64,000 nt of DNA from Pseudomonadota bacterium (GCA_003577275.1 QEVO01000002.1:496001-560000), one strand, 5' to 3'. Positions 23,901 through 35,318 are shown, counted from the stretch's first letter. Made by a program: numbers and translations. The notes: generated from the sequence alone by a model not told the origin.

Positions 23901-25889
23901 ATGGATAAGCAGATTGTGACGGTAGAACACACGGTGCTGGCGAACGCCATCCGGGCGCTGGCCATGGATGCGGTGGAGGCGGCCAATTCGGGTCATCCGG
24001 GGATGCCCATGGGCATGGCGGACGTGGCCACGGTTCTTTTCACAAAATACTTGAAGTTTGACCCCCAACACCCTGACTGGCCTGACAGAGATCGATTCGT
24101 CCTCTCCGCCGGCCATGGCTCGATGCTGCTTTATGCCCTCCTCTACCTGACCGGCTATGAACGGCCGACGCTGGACGATATCAAGCGTTTCCGCCAGTTG
24201 GAAAGCCCGTGCGCCGGCCATCCGGAAAATCTTGAACTCTTGGGCGTGGAGACCACCACCGGCCCCCTGGGCCAGGGTCTGGCCATGGCGGTGGGCATGG
24301 CCGTCGCCGAGCGGCATCTGGCGGCCCGGCATGGCGACGACCTGGTTGATCACCACACCTACGTCATTGCCGGCGACGGCTGTTTGATGGAGGGAATCAG
24401 CCACGAGGCGGCATCCCTCGCCGGTCATTTGAAGCTCGGCCGCCTGATCGTATTGTGGGACGACAATCACATCTCCATCGACGGCCCCACCGAACTGACC
24501 ACGTCGGACGATCAATGCGCCCGCTTCGCCGCCCACGGCTGGCATACGGTGCGTTGCGATGGGCATGACGCCGCCTCCATCGCCAAGGCGATTGACGAGG
24601 CGCGGTCTGATCCCCGCCCCTCGCTTGTTGCCTGCCGCACCACCATCGCCTATGGCGCGCCAACCAAGGCCGGCACCTCGGCCTCCCATGGCTCGCCCTT
24701 AGGCGCGGAGGAAATCGCCGGCGCCCGACAGGCGCTGGGCTGGCCCTATGGCCCATTTGACATCCCTGAGGAGGTGCTGACCGCCTGGCGGCAAGCCGGC
24801 CGGCGGGGACGCAGCGCCTATGCCGCCTGGAGCGACCGGCTGGCCGCCACGCCTGGCGATAAGCGGACGTCGTTTCTATCGGCGCTGAAGGGCGACATCC
24901 CGGCGGCGCTTTCAACCGAGCTTGCGGCCTTGAAGCAAAAGCTTGCCGCCGAGGCCAAGGCGGTAGCCACCCGCAAGGCGTCCGAGATTGCCTTGGACGT
25001 CATCAACCGCACCGTGCCTGTCACCATCGGCGGCTCGGCCGACCTGACCGGCTCCAACAACACCAAGACCAAGGATCAGACGCCGTTGACCGCCGACAAT
25101 TACGGCGGACGCTATGTCTATTACGGTGTGCGGGAATTCGGCATGGCGGCGGCGATGAACGGCATGGCGCTGCATGGCGGCGTTATCCCCTATGGCGGCA
25201 CCTTCCTGGTCTTTACCGATTACTGCCGCCCGGCGATCCGCCTCTCAGCCTTGATGCGTCAGCGGGTGATCTACGTGATGACGCACGACTCCATCGGTCT
25301 GGGCGAGGACGGCCCAACCCATCAGCCGATCGAGCATCTGGCGTCGTTGCGCGCCATGCCCAATGTGCGGGTGTTCCGTCCCGCCGACGCCATCGAGACG
25401 TCGGAGTGCTGGGAACTGGCGCTCAAGCATAAGACCGGCCCCAGCGTGCTGGCCTTGAGCCGCCAGAATCTGCCGACCGTGCGCGATGGCGACGCCGCCA
25501 ATAAATCGGCGGGCGGCGCTTACGAACTGAAAGCCGCTTCCAAAAAAGCCGCCGTGTCGCTGATCGCCACCGGCTCGGAAGTGGAGATCGCGCTCGCCGC
25601 GCAAAAAATTCTCGAAGCGGACGGCATCGCCGCCCGCGTCGTCTCCATGCCTTGCGCCGAGCTTTTGGACGCGCAAAGCCCGGAAGCGCGGGCGGCGATT
25701 TTAGGTCGCGGCACGCTGCGCGTCGGCATCGAGGCGGCAAGCCCCTTCGGTTGGGAGCGCTATGTCGGCGAAGACGGCCTCATCTTCGGCATTTCAAGCT
25801 TTGGCAAATCGGCGCCCTATAAAGAGCTTTACAAGCATTTCGGGCTGACGGCAGAAGACATCGCCGCAGCGGTACGGTCTCGCCTTTAG
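23901..25889 (+). CDS. tkt: Transketolase
   Basis: The 662-residue thiamine diphosphate enzyme exchanges two-carbon units in the pentose phosphate pathway. Visible motifs are [19 protein letters not shown] near residue 30, the ThDP motif [13 protein letters not shown]...N near residue 157, the transketolase signature [28 protein letters not shown] and the [26 protein letters not shown] loop near residue 465. It heads a run with gap, pgk and fba. A 257-base leader separates it from the divergent zapA unit. Confidence 0.96.
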   Translation: MDKQIVTVEHTVLANAIRALAMDAVEAANSGHPGMPMGMADVATVLFTKYLKFDPQHPDWPDRDRFVLSAGHGSMLLYALLYLTGYERPTLDDIKRFRQLESPCAGHPENLELLGVETTTGPLGQGLAMAVGMAVAERHLAARHGDDLVDHHTYVIAGDGCLMEGISHEAASLAGHLKLGRLIVLWDDNHISIDGPTELTTSDDQCARFAAHGWHTVRCDGHDAASIAKAIDEARSDPRPSLVACRTTIAYGAPTKAGTSASHGSPLGAEEIAGARQALGWPYGPFDIPEEVLTAWRQAGRRGRSAYAAWSDRLAATPGDKRTSFLSALKGDIPAALSTELAALKQKLAAEAKAVATRKASEIALDVINRTVPVTIGGSADLTGSNNTKTKDQTPLTADNYGGRYVYYGVREFGMAAAMNGMALHGGVIPYGGTFLVFTDYCRPAIRLSALMRQRVIYVMTHDSIGLGEDGPTHQPIEHLASLRAMPNVRVFRPADAIETSECWELALKHKTGPSVLALSRQNLPTVRDGDAANKSAGGAYELKAASKKAAVSLIATGSEVEIALAAQKILEADGIAARVVSMPCAELLDAQSPEARAAILGRGTLRVGIEAASPFGWERYVGEDGLIFGISSFGKSAPYKELYKHFGLTAEDIAAAVRSRL

Positions 25890-25906
25890 CGGTAGAGGGA
25901 TTGGAA

Positions 25907-26047
25907 CAATGGATTGCCACGCTCGCTATCGCCGCTCGCAATGACGCCCCCTCACCCTACCCTCTCCCCCTTGAAGGGGGAGAGGGATACGAAGGGTTGG
26001 CGAGCGCGAATTGCGCAAGCCTTACCCGTAGTTGGGTGAGGGGGCGA
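25907..26047. repeat. Half copy of family 1 fused to a family 3 palindromic repeat
   Basis: 25907-25946 carries only the right half of family 1 (ATGGATTGCC...CGCTCGCAATGACG). It is followed directly by a family 3 element, CCCTCACCCTACCCTCTCCC to CCCGTAGTTGGGTGAGGGG, with an inner CTCTCCCCCTTGAAGGGGGAGAG palindrome. The element lies between tkt and gap. Confidence 0.75.
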
Positions 26048-26116
26048 TAAGCAAGTTGATAAACATAGGGCGGTGTTCTGAAAACAGTCTGCTCTAACCT
26101 CAAGGAGTAAGAAACC

Positions 26117-27124
26117 ATGGCCATTAAGGTAGCAATCAACGGCTTCGGGCGGATCGGGCGCAACGTGTTTCGCGCCATCATCGAATCCGGCCGCACCGAC
26201 ATCGAGGTGGTGGCGATCAACGATCTCGCCTCGGCCAAGGACAATGCTCATCTCTTGAAATATGACTCGGTGCACGGCCGCTTCCCGGCCAAGGTCGAGG
26301 TCAGCGGCAATGATCTTATCGTCAATGGCAAAAAAGTCGCCGTTACCGCCGAGCGCGATCCCGGCAAGCTGCCGCACGCGGCCATGGGCGTCGACATCGC
26401 CATGGAATGCACCGGCTTCTTCACCGACGCCGAAAAAGCCGGCGCGCATTTGACCGCCGGCGCCAAGAAGGTGCTGATCTCCGCGCCCGGCAAGGGCGAG
26501 GACATCACCGTCGTTTACGGCGTGAACCACCATCTCCTCAAGGCGGCGCACAAAATCGTCTCCAACGCCTCGTGCACCACCAACTGCTTGGCGCCCATGG
26601 CCAAGGTGCTGCATGAAAACGTCGGCATTGTGCGCGGGTATATGACGACGATTCACGCCTACACCAACGACCAGCGCATTCTGGATCAGATCCATGGCGA
26701 CATGCGCCGGGCGCGCGCCGCCGCGTTGTCCATGATCCCGACCTCCACCGGGGCGGCGAAAGCGGTGGGCCTGGTGCTGCCGGAACTGAAAGGCAAGCTC
26801 GATGGCACGTCCATCCGTGTGCCGACGCCCAACGTATCCTTGGTGGATTTGAAGTTCGACGCCGGCCGCGACACCACGGTGGAAGAAATCAACGACTTGA
26901 TGAAGGCCGCGAGCGTTGGCGCATTCAAGGGCGTGATCGATTACGTCACCGATCCCTTGGTGTCCATCGACTTCAATCACAGCCCGTTCTCGTCCAACTT
27001 CGACGCCACGCAAACCCAGGTCATCGACAAGCGCCTGGTGCGGGTGGCGAGCTGGTACGACAACGAGTGGGGCTTCTCCAACCGCATGTCGGATACCGCC
27101 ATCGCCATGATGAAGGCGAAGTGA
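26117..27124 (+). CDS. gap: Glyceraldehyde-3-phosphate dehydrogenase, type I
   Basis: The 335-residue enzyme oxidises glyceraldehyde 3-phosphate. It starts [20 protein letters not shown] (NAD(P)-binding fold), has the catalytic cysteine in [12 protein letters not shown] near residue 153 and ends [19 protein letters not shown]. The ATG at 26117 has AAGGAG upstream. It is followed at once by pgk. Confidence 0.97.
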   Translation: MAIKVAINGFGRIGRNVFRAIIESGRTDIEVVAINDLASAKDNAHLLKYDSVHGRFPAKVEVSGNDLIVNGKKVAVTAERDPGKLPHAAMGVDIAMECTGFFTDAEKAGAHLTAGAKKVLISAPGKGEDITVVYGVNHHLLKAAHKIVSNASCTTNCLAPMAKVLHENVGIVRGYMTTIHAYTNDQRILDQIHGDMRRARAAALSMIPTSTGAAKAVGLVLPELKGKLDGTSIRVPTPNVSLVDLKFDAGRDTTVEEINDLMKAASVGAFKGVIDYVTDPLVSIDFNHSPFSSNFDATQTQVIDKRLVRVASWYDNEWGFSNRMSDTAIAMMKAK

Positions 27125-27132
27125 GCGAAGTC

Positions 27133-28326
<1,194 letters not shown>

Positions 28327-28329
28327 TCC

Positions 28330-28869
28330 ATGACGCCCCTGCCCTCCCGCGTTGTCATCGTGCACACGCGGGAGCACGTGGCCGCGACGCGCGCGGCGGC
28401 GGAGAAAACCGGCGTTGCGGTTATGTTGTTGAGCGCGCCGCACATCGCCTCCGCAGGTGGCCCATTATATGCAAAAGCGCTGATGGGCGACGCGACGTCG
28501 CTGATTATTCCCGTCCTCGACTGCGGAGACGATCCGGGCCTTGCCTGGCGCGCGGCGGACGTCGGCTGGCGATATATTTTGTTTCGCGGTTCAGATGCGC
28601 TTTTAGAAAAAGTGCGCTCGGCATTGCAAACCAAAGAAACGTCATTCCCGGGCAAGCAAAAAGTAGAAGACCCAACTATAGAATCGTCATTCCCACGAAA
28701 GCGGGAATCCATGTTTTTTGATGGGCTGGATCCCCGCTTTCGCGGGGATGACAATCATGTGGTCGTCATAACACCCGATGAAATACCATCCGATGTCCTT
28801 GACCTCGCCCGAACCACGCGCAAGGGCGAGGTGTTGGTAAAATGGATTGTAGGGTGGATGACGGAATAA
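28330..28869 (+). CDS. Protein of unknown function with an in-frame palindromic repeat insertion
   Basis: This 179-residue protein sits between pgk and fba, where Alphaproteobacteria often have a small uncharacterised protein. The first 100 residues look like an alpha/beta domain (RVVIVHTREHVAATRAAAEKTG, SLIIPVLDCGDDPGLAWRAADVGWRYILFRG). Residues about 103-143 are encoded by repeat DNA: ESSFPRKRES, then DPRFRGDD, the classic translation of family 2. The frame is kept, and an apparently original C-terminus resumes (ITPDEIPSDVLDLARTTRKGE). The last residues VGWMTE may come from a fourth repeat type. The effect on function is unknown. Confidence 0.7.
   Translation: MTPLPSRVVIVHTREHVAATRAAAEKTGVAVMLLSAPHIASAGGPLYAKALMGDATSLIIPVLDCGDDPGLAWRAADVGWRYILFRGSDALLEKVRSALQTKETSFPGKQKVEDPTIESSFPRKRESMFFDGLDPRFRGDDNHVVVITPDEIPSDVLDLARTTRKGEVLVKWIVGWMTE
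28639..28757. repeat. Family 2 palindromic repeat inside a coding sequence
   Basis: A half copy (CGTCATTCCCGGGCAAGC at 28639) is followed by a complete element at 28685-28752. Its left arm, CGTCATTCCCACGAAAGCGG, faces GGATCCCCGCTTTCGCGGGG and GATGACA. The whole stretch is in frame with the pgk-proximal gene. Related copies lie at 35376 and 44498. Confidence 0.85.
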
Positions 28870-29140
28870 AAACAATCACCTCATCCGCCTCACTTACGCT
28901 CGGCGCCTTCTCCTCGAAGGAGAAGGAAATTCCCTCTCCTTGAGGAGAGGGCCAGGGTGAGGTGAATATTCCAGGGTCGTCATCGCGAGGCGCGATTAGC
29001 GCCGTGGCGATCCATACAACCTGGATTGCCGCGCTCCCTTCGGTCGCTCGCAATGACCGTATTACATGGCGTGGGTTAAGCGATGCGTACCCACGGCACT
29101 AATTGGTGGGTCCGCTGGCGCTTGACCCACCCTCCAATTA
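28848..29140. repeat. Mosaic of several palindromic repeats
   Basis: In order: a TGTAGGGTGGATGACGG half-element at 28848; a family 3 element at 28877-28964 (CACCTCATCC to CCAGGGTGAGGTG); a family 1 element at 28978-29060 (CGTCATCGCGAG to CTCGCAATGACCG); and a GTGGGTTAAGCG...GGTGGGTC / GACCCACC stretch at about 29068-29140. The outer half-elements look like one interrupted fourth-type repeat. The rest of the gap to fba (29141-29329) shows no gene; it is pyrimidine-rich, and the fba Shine-Dalgarno AAGAGGA lies at its end. Confidence 0.65.
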
Positions 29141-29329
29141 TAGCGTCTACAACCAAAAGTTTATTTGTACACGAACTTTCCTAATAATACCCAATCCCGT
29201 ACCCGATTATACCCGATTCTCAAGGACGCTTTTGGCGGCCGACGCCCCCTGCCCTTCATTGCATCCGCCTGCCCCTTGGGCTAAACAACTGGCAACCTGA
29301 CAACCTTGCGAAAAGAGGACCGACGAGCC

Positions 29330-30250
29330 ATGAAAGTTACCCGCAAAGTGCAAGACATTCTCTCCTGGTACGAGGGCGACAATCCCGGCACCAAGGCCAA
29401 CCTGGCGCGCATTTTGTGCACCGGCAAGCTCGCCGGCACCGGCAAGATGGTGATCCTGCCCGTCGACCAGGGGTTTGAGCATGGCCCGGCCCGTTCGTTC
29501 GCCCCCAACCCGCCGGCCTACGACCCGTGGTATCACCCGGCGCTCGCCATCGAGGCGGGGCTTAACGCCTACGCCACGCCGCTCGGCATGATCGAGGCGG
29601 TGGCCGACCGGGTGGCCGGCCAGATCCCCTTGATCTTGAAAATGAACTCGGCCAATTCCTGGTCGCGGCTCAAAGACCAGGCGATCACCGCTTCGGTCAA
29701 TGACGCGCTGCGCCTCGGCTGCTCGGCAATCGGCTTTACCATCTACCCCGGCTCGGATGATTGCTTCAACATGATGGAAGAGTTCCGCGACCTGGCCGAG
29801 GAAGCAAAATCCGTGGGCCTTGCCGTGGTCTTATGGTCCTATCCCCGGGGCGGCGATCTGACCAAGGACGGCGAGACCGCCATGGACGTCTGCGCCTATG
29901 CCGCCCATATGGCGGCCTTGATGGGCGCGCACATCATCAAGGTCAAGCTCCCCACCGACCATTTGGAGCAGCCGGACGCCAAGAAGGTCTACGAAAAACA
30001 GAAGGTCGACCTCTCCACCATGGCCGCCCGGGTCGCCCACGTCATGCAGGCGGCGTTCGCCGGCCGGCGGCTGGTGGTGTTCTCCGGCGGCGCCACCAAG
30101 GGCGCGGAGTCGGTCTATGACGACGCCCGCGCCATCCGCGACGGCGGCGGCAACGGCTCGATCATCGGCCGCAATACCTTCCAGCGCCCGCGGGCCGAGG
30201 CCTTGGCCATGCTCAATAAGATCATCGCCATCTACCAGGGCAAGGAGTAA
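29330..30250 (+). CDS. fba: Fructose-bisphosphate aldolase, class I (DhnA type)
   Basis: The 306-residue product belongs to the archaeal/bacterial class I DhnA family, which uses a Schiff-base lysine and not zinc. Key parts are [18 protein letters not shown] near residue 42, [42 protein letters not shown] (lysine region) and [12 protein letters not shown]...[16 protein letters not shown] start at 29330 ([11 protein letters not shown]), 8 bases after AAGAGGA; the frame is open to 29306. The stop TAA overlaps the likely start of thiE. Confidence 0.93.
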   Translation: MKVTRKVQDILSWYEGDNPGTKANLARILCTGKLAGTGKMVILPVDQGFEHGPARSFAPNPPAYDPWYHPALAIEAGLNAYATPLGMIEAVADRVAGQIPLILKMNSANSWSRLKDQAITASVNDALRLGCSAIGFTIYPGSDDCFNMMEEFRDLAEEAKSVGLAVVLWSYPRGGDLTKDGETAMDVCAYAAHMAALMGAHIIKVKLPTDHLEQPDAKKVYEKQKVDLSTMAARVAHVMQAAFAGRRLVVFSGGATKGAESVYDDARAIRDGGGNGSIIGRNTFQRPRAEALAMLNKIIAIYQGKE

Positions 30251-30912
30251 CGGCAACGGCCGCGTCTTCACATCGCTGTCGGCTCTACCTCATCACCCCG
30301 CCGGCGTTTGCGCCCGAGGTCTTCGCCAAAGACCTGGAGGCGGCGCTTGCGGGTGGCGATGTGGCGTGCCTGCAACTGCGCCTGAAGGACGTCTCCGACG
30401 ACGCGGTGCGCCAAGCGGCCAAGGTTCTGATGCCCATCGCCCACGCCCATGACGTGGCCTTTCTGATCAATGACCGGCCCGACCTGGCGGCAATGGTCAA
30501 CGCCGATGGGGCGCACGTGGGACAGGAAGACGCCTCCTACCAGGAGGCGCGGCGGATCTTAGGCCCCAACCGCATCGTCGGCGTCACCTGCCACGACTCC
30601 CGCCATCTCGCCATGGTGGCGGGGGAACAGGGGGCCGATTACGTCGCCTTCGGCGCCTTCTACCCCACCGCCACCAAGACCCCGAAGACCGCCGCCGACC
30701 CGGAAATCCTGCGCTGGTGGTCAGAGATGTTCGAGGTGCCATGCGTCGCCATCGGCGGCATCACCGTGGACAACGCCCGCCCCCTGATCGAGGCCGGGGC
30801 CGACTTCCTGGCGGTCACCGCCGGGGTGTGGGCCTACGGCCAGGGCCCCAAGGCGGCGGTCGCCGCCTTCAATCGGCTGTTCGACGCGATTGCCAACGAA
30901 CCGACGACCTGA
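30250..30912 (+). CDS. thiE: Thiamine-phosphate synthase, apparent non-canonical ACG start
   Basis: The protein joins HMP-pyrophosphate and thiazole phosphate. Motifs are [53 protein letters not shown] and [25 protein letters not shown]. Homology begins well before the first ATG/GTG/TTG in frame: the codons before GTG 30361 read [29 protein letters not shown], the first strand and helix of the family. No standard start exists from the in-frame stop at 30217 to 30361. ACG at 30250, in a TAACG overlap with fba where TAATG would be typical, is the best candidate (220 residues). Starting at 30361 would leave 183 residues and a truncated barrel. Confidence 0.8.
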   Translation, partial: TATAASSHRCRLYLITPPAFAPEVFAKDLEAALAGGDVACLQLRLKDVSDDAVRQAAKVLMPIAHAHDVAFLINDRPDLAAMVNADGAHVGQEDASYQEARRILGPNRIVGVTCHDSRHLAMVAGEQGADYVAFGAFYPTATKTPKTAADPEILRWWSEMFEVPCVAIGGITVDNARPLIEAGADFLAVTAGVWAYGQGPKAAVAAFNRLFDAIANEPTT

Positions 30913-30961
30913 TAGGGTCGCGCGCGTTTTGAACAAATAGGGTAGCGGGATCGTTTTAACC

Positions 30962-31051
30962 TGTCATTGCGAGGAGGCGCTTTAGCGCCGACGCGGCAAT
31001 CCAGTCGGCTAACTGCCTGGATCGCCACGCCCCTTCGGGGCTCGCGATGAC
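30962..31051. repeat. Family 1 palindromic repeat
   Basis: It runs from TGTCATTGCGAGGAGGCGC through GCGGCAATCCAG and CTGGATCGCC to GGGGCTCGCGATGACG, with an inner GGCGCTTTAGCGCC palindrome, between thiE and efp. Confidence 0.8.
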
Positions 31052-31108
31052 GAGGGAAATGCTTTTCCGCCGCCCTGTCAAATCCCTACTTTGAATTAGG
31101 TGAAAACC

Positions 31109-31672
31109 ATGAAAATCGCCGGCAACGCCATCCGTCCTGGCAACGTCATCGAGCACCAGGGCGGGCTGTGGAAAGCGGTCAAGATCCAGCACACGCAGCC
31201 TGGCAAGGGCGGCGCTTACATGCAGGTGGAATTGAAGAACCTGCGCGATGGCCGCAAATTGAACGAACGCTTCCGCTCGGCCGACGCGGTGGAGCGCGTG
31301 CGCCTCGATCAAAAAGACTATCAGTACCTGTTCGAAGCGGACGGCAAATACACCTTCATGGACACCGAAACCTTCGAGCAGATCGAGATCGATGGCGAGT
31401 TGATCGGCGAGCAGGCGGCCTTTCTGCAAGACGGCATGATGGTGATCGTCGAGTCTTATGAAGGTGAGGCCATCGGCGTCAGTCTGCCCGAATTCGTCAC
31501 CCTGGAAGTGGTGGAAACCGAGCCGGTGGTGAAGGGCCAGACCGCCGCCTCGTCCTATAAGCCGGCCAAGCTTGACAACGGCGTGCGGACCATGGTGCCG
31601 CCGTTCATCAACACCGGCGACAGAATTATCGTCGCCACGGCCGATTCAACTTACTCCAAGCGCGCTGATTAA
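31109..31672 (+). CDS. efp: Elongation factor P
   Basis: The 187-residue factor relieves ribosome stalling at proline runs. It starts [48 protein letters not shown], with the modified-lysine loop PGKGGA near residue 32. Two OB domains follow, ending [21 protein letters not shown]. The ATG at 31109 is preferred to a GTG at 31100. No EpmA/EpmB genes are in the window. It is followed 11 bases later by suhB. Confidence 0.96.
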   Translation: MKIAGNAIRPGNVIEHQGGLWKAVKIQHTQPGKGGAYMQVELKNLRDGRKLNERFRSADAVERVRLDQKDYQYLFEADGKYTFMDTETFEQIEIDGELIGEQAAFLQDGMMVIVESYEGEAIGVSLPEFVTLEVVETEPVVKGQTAASSYKPAKLDNGVRTMVPPFINTGDRIIVATADSTYSKRAD

Positions 31673-31683
31673 AGACAAAGCCG

Positions 31684-32490
31684 ATGGCGCTGCAATCCTC
31701 CCTTATCACCGTCATGGCGGCGGCCGCGAAAAAAGCGGCGCGCGGATTGGTGCGTGATTTCGGTGAAGTGGAGCAGTTGCAGGTCTCCAAGAAAGGCCCG
31801 GCGGATTTCGTCTCGGTGGCCGACACCAAGGCCGAGCGCACCTTGATCCAGGAATTGAAGAAAGGCCGTCCCGATTACGGCTTCCTGAGCGAGGAGCAAG
31901 GCGAGATCAAGGGCACGGACCCGGACTCGCGCTGGATCATCGACCCCCTGGACGGCACCACCAACTTCCTCCACGGCATTCCCCACTTCGCCATTTCCAT
32001 CGCCGCCGAGCGGTCGGGAGAGATTTTCGCCGGCGTCATTTATCAGCCGATCAGCGACGAGCTGTTTTGGGCCGAGAAGGGCCGCGGCGCTTACGTCAAT
32101 AATAACCGGCTACGGGTATCCGGCCGGCGCGAGCTGGCGCAAGCGGTGATCACCACTGGCATACCGCACCACGGGCGCGGCGATCCTGCCGCCTATTTGG
32201 CGGAATTGGCCGCCATCATGCCCGAGGTGGCCGGCGTGCGCCGCTTTGGCGCCGCGGCGCTGGATTTGGCCTACGTGGCGGCGGGACGCTGCGACGGCTT
32301 CTGGGAGTCCGCCCTAGCCCCGTGGGATATCGCCGCCGGCATTTTGCTGGTGCGCGAGGCGGGCGGCATGATCAGCGAATTCCAGGGTCGCGCCCTGATG
32401 ATGCAGTCGGGCGAGATACTGGCCACCAACGGCGCCCTGCACGGCCCCCTGACGCGGCTGTTGCGCGAGGCAAGGCGCGCCGCGCGCTGA
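31684..32490 (+). CDS. suhB: Inositol monophosphatase family protein SuhB
   Basis: The 268-residue Mg-dependent phosphatase has motif GYGFLSEEQGE-like EEQGEIKG (metal-binding Glu), WIIDPLDGTTNFLHGIPHFAISIA near residue 80 and WDIAAGILLVREAGGMISEFQG near residue 215. It is likely to act on inositol phosphates; SuhB also assists rRNA transcription complexes in E. coli. The efp-suhB pairing is usual in Rhodospirillales-like genomes. Confidence 0.92.
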   Translation: MALQSSLITVMAAAAKKAARGLVRDFGEVEQLQVSKKGPADFVSVADTKAERTLIQELKKGRPDYGFLSEEQGEIKGTDPDSRWIIDPLDGTTNFLHGIPHFAISIAAERSGEIFAGVIYQPISDELFWAEKGRGAYVNNNRLRVSGRRELAQAVITTGIPHHGRGDPAAYLAELAAIMPEVAGVRRFGAAALDLAYVAAGRCDGFWESALAPWDIAAGILLVREAGGMISEFQGRALMMQSGEILATNGALHGPLTRLLREARRAAR

Positions 32491-32528
32491 TGGACAGCCG
32501 CCGCTCTGATCGTTAGACTGCCGATCCC

Positions 32529-33113
32529 ATGATGGTTCGCTTTGCCGCATATATTCTGACCTTCCTCTTCGCTGGCGACGCGCTGGCCGAAGAGGAAGTC
32601 ATCACCATCAATTTCCACGCCGTGGAGGAATTGGCGGGCGGCGAAGCGGCGGGCAAGGTCGCCGCCGCGCTCGCGTCCAAAGCCGACCCTCTGGCCGACA
32701 AAACCATGTACGCGCCCATCGATCCGGCCCGCGTCATGGCGGCCAAGGCCGATCCCAGCCGCAGCCTGCAAATTTTATACGGACGCGGCGATCTGATCAT
32801 TTCGCCGTCGGCAAAAGACGTTCTGGTGGAATGGATCAAGAGCTTTGTAAAACCCGCCAGCCGGGTTGAAATCCTCAGCTATTCCGGGGCCCGCAATCCG
32901 GCCTGGGACGTGCCCGGCAATGATCCCGGCGACCTGAAGACCCTGACCTTGCACGAAGCCATCCGCACCGCCTTCAAGCGGGCGCTGGTGGTGCGCGACA
33001 TTCTGACGGAAAACGGCATCGCCGATGATGGCATCGTGGTGCGCGCCCTGGGCCCGGTCAACGACGGCGGCGCGCCGGAGCGCATCGACGTGGTGCTCGT
33101 CACCGGGTCATAA
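32529..33113 (+). CDS. Periplasmic OmpA-like domain protein
   Basis: The 194-residue product has an N-terminal signal peptide (MMVRFAAYILTFLFAGDALA, cleavage likely before EEEV). Residues about 75-190 resemble an OmpA C-terminal peptidoglycan-binding domain: SLQILYGRGDLIISPSAKDVLVEWIKSF, VEILSYSGARN, then RTAFKRALVVRDILTENGIADDGIVVRALGP and ERIDVVLV. It may anchor the envelope to peptidoglycan. No beta-barrel is present. It lies 38 bases after suhB. Confidence 0.75.
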   Translation: MMVRFAAYILTFLFAGDALAEEEVITINFHAVEELAGGEAAGKVAAALASKADPLADKTMYAPIDPARVMAAKADPSRSLQILYGRGDLIISPSAKDVLVEWIKSFVKPASRVEILSYSGARNPAWDVPGNDPGDLKTLTLHEAIRTAFKRALVVRDILTENGIADDGIVVRALGPVNDGGAPERIDVVLVTGS

Positions 33114-33116
33114 ATA

Positions 33117-34925
33117 TTACGAAACGGCCGCCACGCTCTGCCCGTTGCCGAACTGGCGCTCGGCGAGGCGCGCATAAAGGCCGCCTTGGCGTAAAAGTTC
33201 GCCGTGGGTGCCTTCGGCGACCACCCGGCCGCCATCCATCACCACAATGCGATCGGCCTTGAGCACCGTCGCCAAGCGATGGGCGATGACGATGGTGGTG
33301 CGGCCCTGCATCAACCGTTCCAGCGCCGCCTGCACCACATGCTCGCTTTCAGCATCCAAGGCGCTGGTCGCTTCATCAAGGAGCAGCACCGGCGCGTCTT
33401 TCAACAACGCACGGGCGATGGCGATGCGCTGGCGCTGACCGCCGGACAGGCGCGCCCCGCGCTCGCCCAAGAACGTATCGCCGCCCTGCGGCAGGGCGCG
33501 GATGAAATCTTCCGCCGCCGCCGCTCGCGCCGCCGCCCATACCTCATCATCGGAGGCGTCCGGCCGGCCATAGCGAATATTGTCCAGCGCGCTGGCCGCA
33601 AAGATCACCGTATCCTGCGGCACGATGGCGATGCGCCGGCGCAGCTGCTGCGGATCGGCGCGATGCAGCGGCACGCCATCGAGACGGATCTCACCTTGCT
33701 GAATGTCGTAAAAGCGCATCAGTAATTGCAGCACTGTGGTCTTACCCGCGCCCGAAGGCCCGACCAGCGCCACCGTGGAGCCGGGCGCCACATGCAGCGA
33801 AAATTCCTCGAGCGCCCTGTCGTCTGGCCGCGACGGATAATGAAAGGTCACCTTGTCAAACACGATTTCACCGCGACCGGGGTGAGGCAGCGCCACGGGG
33901 TCAGCCACCGTCGCCACCGCCGGCTTGGTGGCAAGGAGCTCGGCGATGCGGCCGCAGGCGCCGGCGGCGCGCTGCAAATCGCCCCACACTTCGCTCAATG
34001 CGCCCACCGCGCCGGCGACCACGATGGCATAGAACACGAACGCCGCCAGTTCGCCGCTGGAAATCGAGCCGGCGACCACGCCCTTGGCGCCCCGCCACAG
34101 CACGATATCCACCGCGCCGAACACGAACAGGATGACGATGGCGGTCAGCCACGCCCGCGCCCGAATGCGGCGAATGGCGGTGGTGAAAGCATTTTCGTTG
34201 ACGGTGGTGAAGGTGCGCCGCTCCGCATCCTCCTGGGTGAAGGCTTGAATGGTGGCAACGGCATTGAGCTTTTCACCGGCGTTCGCCGCAACGTCGGCGA
34301 TGCGATCCTGGCTTTGTCGCGACAGCGTGCGCACCTTGCGGCCAAAAAAGATGATGGGCGCCACCACCAGAGGCACGCCGATCAGCACATAAGCCGTCAG
34401 CGTCGCGCTGGTGACGAACAATAATCCCAGGCCGCCGATCAGCATCAGGAGGTTTCTCAGCGCAATCGACGCCGAGGAACCGACCACGGTTTGAATGAGC
34501 GTGGTGTCGCCGGTCAGGCGCGAGATGATTTCGCCGGTCTTGGTGGTCTCGAAAAACGATGGGGTGAGCGACAGGAGATGGCCGTAGACCTGGTTGCGGA
34601 TGTCGGCGATCACCCGCTCGCCCAACCACGAGACCAGATAGAAGCGGGCGAAGGTGGCGAGGGCAAGCGCGGCGGCAACCCCCATCAGGGCGAGAAAGTA
34701 CTGGTCGATATAGCCGGCGTTCTCAGCCGAAAAGCCCATGTCGACGATGCGCCGGATGGCTTGACCGACGCCGAGCATGGCGGAGGCCGCCACGATGAGG
34801 GCAAGGAGCGCGCCGATGACCACGGCCTTATAGGCCTTCAGGTACGGCAGCAGAAAGCGGAGCTGGCCGATGTCGCGGCTGGTGCGGGGGCTGTTGTTCG
34901 TCTCGTTCAACTTTAGGGTACTCAT
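33117..34925 (-). CDS. ABC exporter, fused membrane and ATPase domains (MsbA/LmrA-like)
   Basis: The 602-residue half-transporter has six membrane helices in residues 25-330 and a C-terminal ATPase with Walker A VGPSGAGKTT near residue 392, signature LSGGQRQRIAIARALL, Walker B PVLLLDEATSALD and switch IVIAHRLATV. It belongs to the ABCB exporter group that includes lipid A flippase MsbA and multidrug exporters; the cargo is unknown. It is convergent with the OmpA-like gene (3 bases apart). Confidence 0.9.
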   Translation of the reverse strand: MSTLKLNETNNSPRTSRDIGQLRFLLPYLKAYKAVVIGALLALIVAASAMLGVGQAIRRIVDMGFSAENAGYIDQYFLALMGVAAALALATFARFYLVSWLGERVIADIRNQVYGHLLSLTPSFFETTKTGEIISRLTGDTTLIQTVVGSSASIALRNLLMLIGGLGLLFVTSATLTAYVLIGVPLVVAPIIFFGRKVRTLSRQSQDRIADVAANAGEKLNAVATIQAFTQEDAERRTFTTVNENAFTTAIRRIRARAWLTAIVILFVFGAVDIVLWRGAKGVVAGSISSGELAAFVFYAIVVAGAVGALSEVWGDLQRAAGACGRIAELLATKPAVATVADPVALPHPGRGEIVFDKVTFHYPSRPDDRALEEFSLHVAPGSTVALVGPSGAGKTTVLQLLMRFYDIQQGEIRLDGVPLHRADPQQLRRRIAIVPQDTVIFAASALDNIRYGRPDASDDEVWAAARAAAAEDFIRALPQGGDTFLGERGARLSGGQRQRIAIARALLKDAPVLLLDEATSALDAESEHVVQAALERLMQGRTTIVIAHRLATVLKADRIVVMDGGRVVAEGTHGELLRQGGLYARLAERQFGNGQSVAAVS

Positions 34926-35038
34926 CTACGCCAAGGCCGGAAGGGTATAACAGCCCCCGCCCAAAACGACAATCCGCAAGGCTTGCGCGCCGCTAAGGTC
35001 TCGGCTATAAGGCTGCCTCGATTTGGCGGAGACACGCG

Positions 35039-35266
35039 ATGAAAAAGGATATTCACCCCGATTACCACATGATCAAGGTGGTAATGACCGACGGGACCAC
35101 CTACCAGACCCGCTCGACCTGGGGCAAGGAGGGCGACACCATGACCCTCGAAATCGACTCCAAGTCCCATCCGGCCTGGACCGGCGGCCCGCAGCGCATC
35201 GTCGATGCCGGCGGCCGCGTGGCGCAGTTCCAGAAGCGCTTTGCCGGCTTCGGTCTGAAGAAATAA
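35039..35266 (+). CDS. rpmE: 50S ribosomal protein L31
   Basis: The 75-residue protein begins [49 protein letters not shown] and ends [12 protein letters not shown], the alphaproteobacterial L31 form without the zinc-binding CxxC pair. A clear terminator follows. Confidence 0.95.
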   Translation: MKKDIHPDYHMIKVVMTDGTTYQTRSTWGKEGDTMTLEIDSKSHPAWTGGPQRIVDAGGRVAQFQKRFAGFGLKK

Positions 35267-35290
35267 TCGCCCTTTTGGCTCTGATATGTC

Positions 35291-35318
35291 GGGGCGCCCC
35301 TGCGGGAGGCGCCCTTTT
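35291..35318 (+). terminator. Intrinsic terminator after rpmE
   Basis: GGGGCGCC and GGCGCCC form a GC-rich stem around TGCGGGA-type loop bases and are followed by TTTT. It lies 25 bases after the rpmE stop. Confidence 0.85.
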
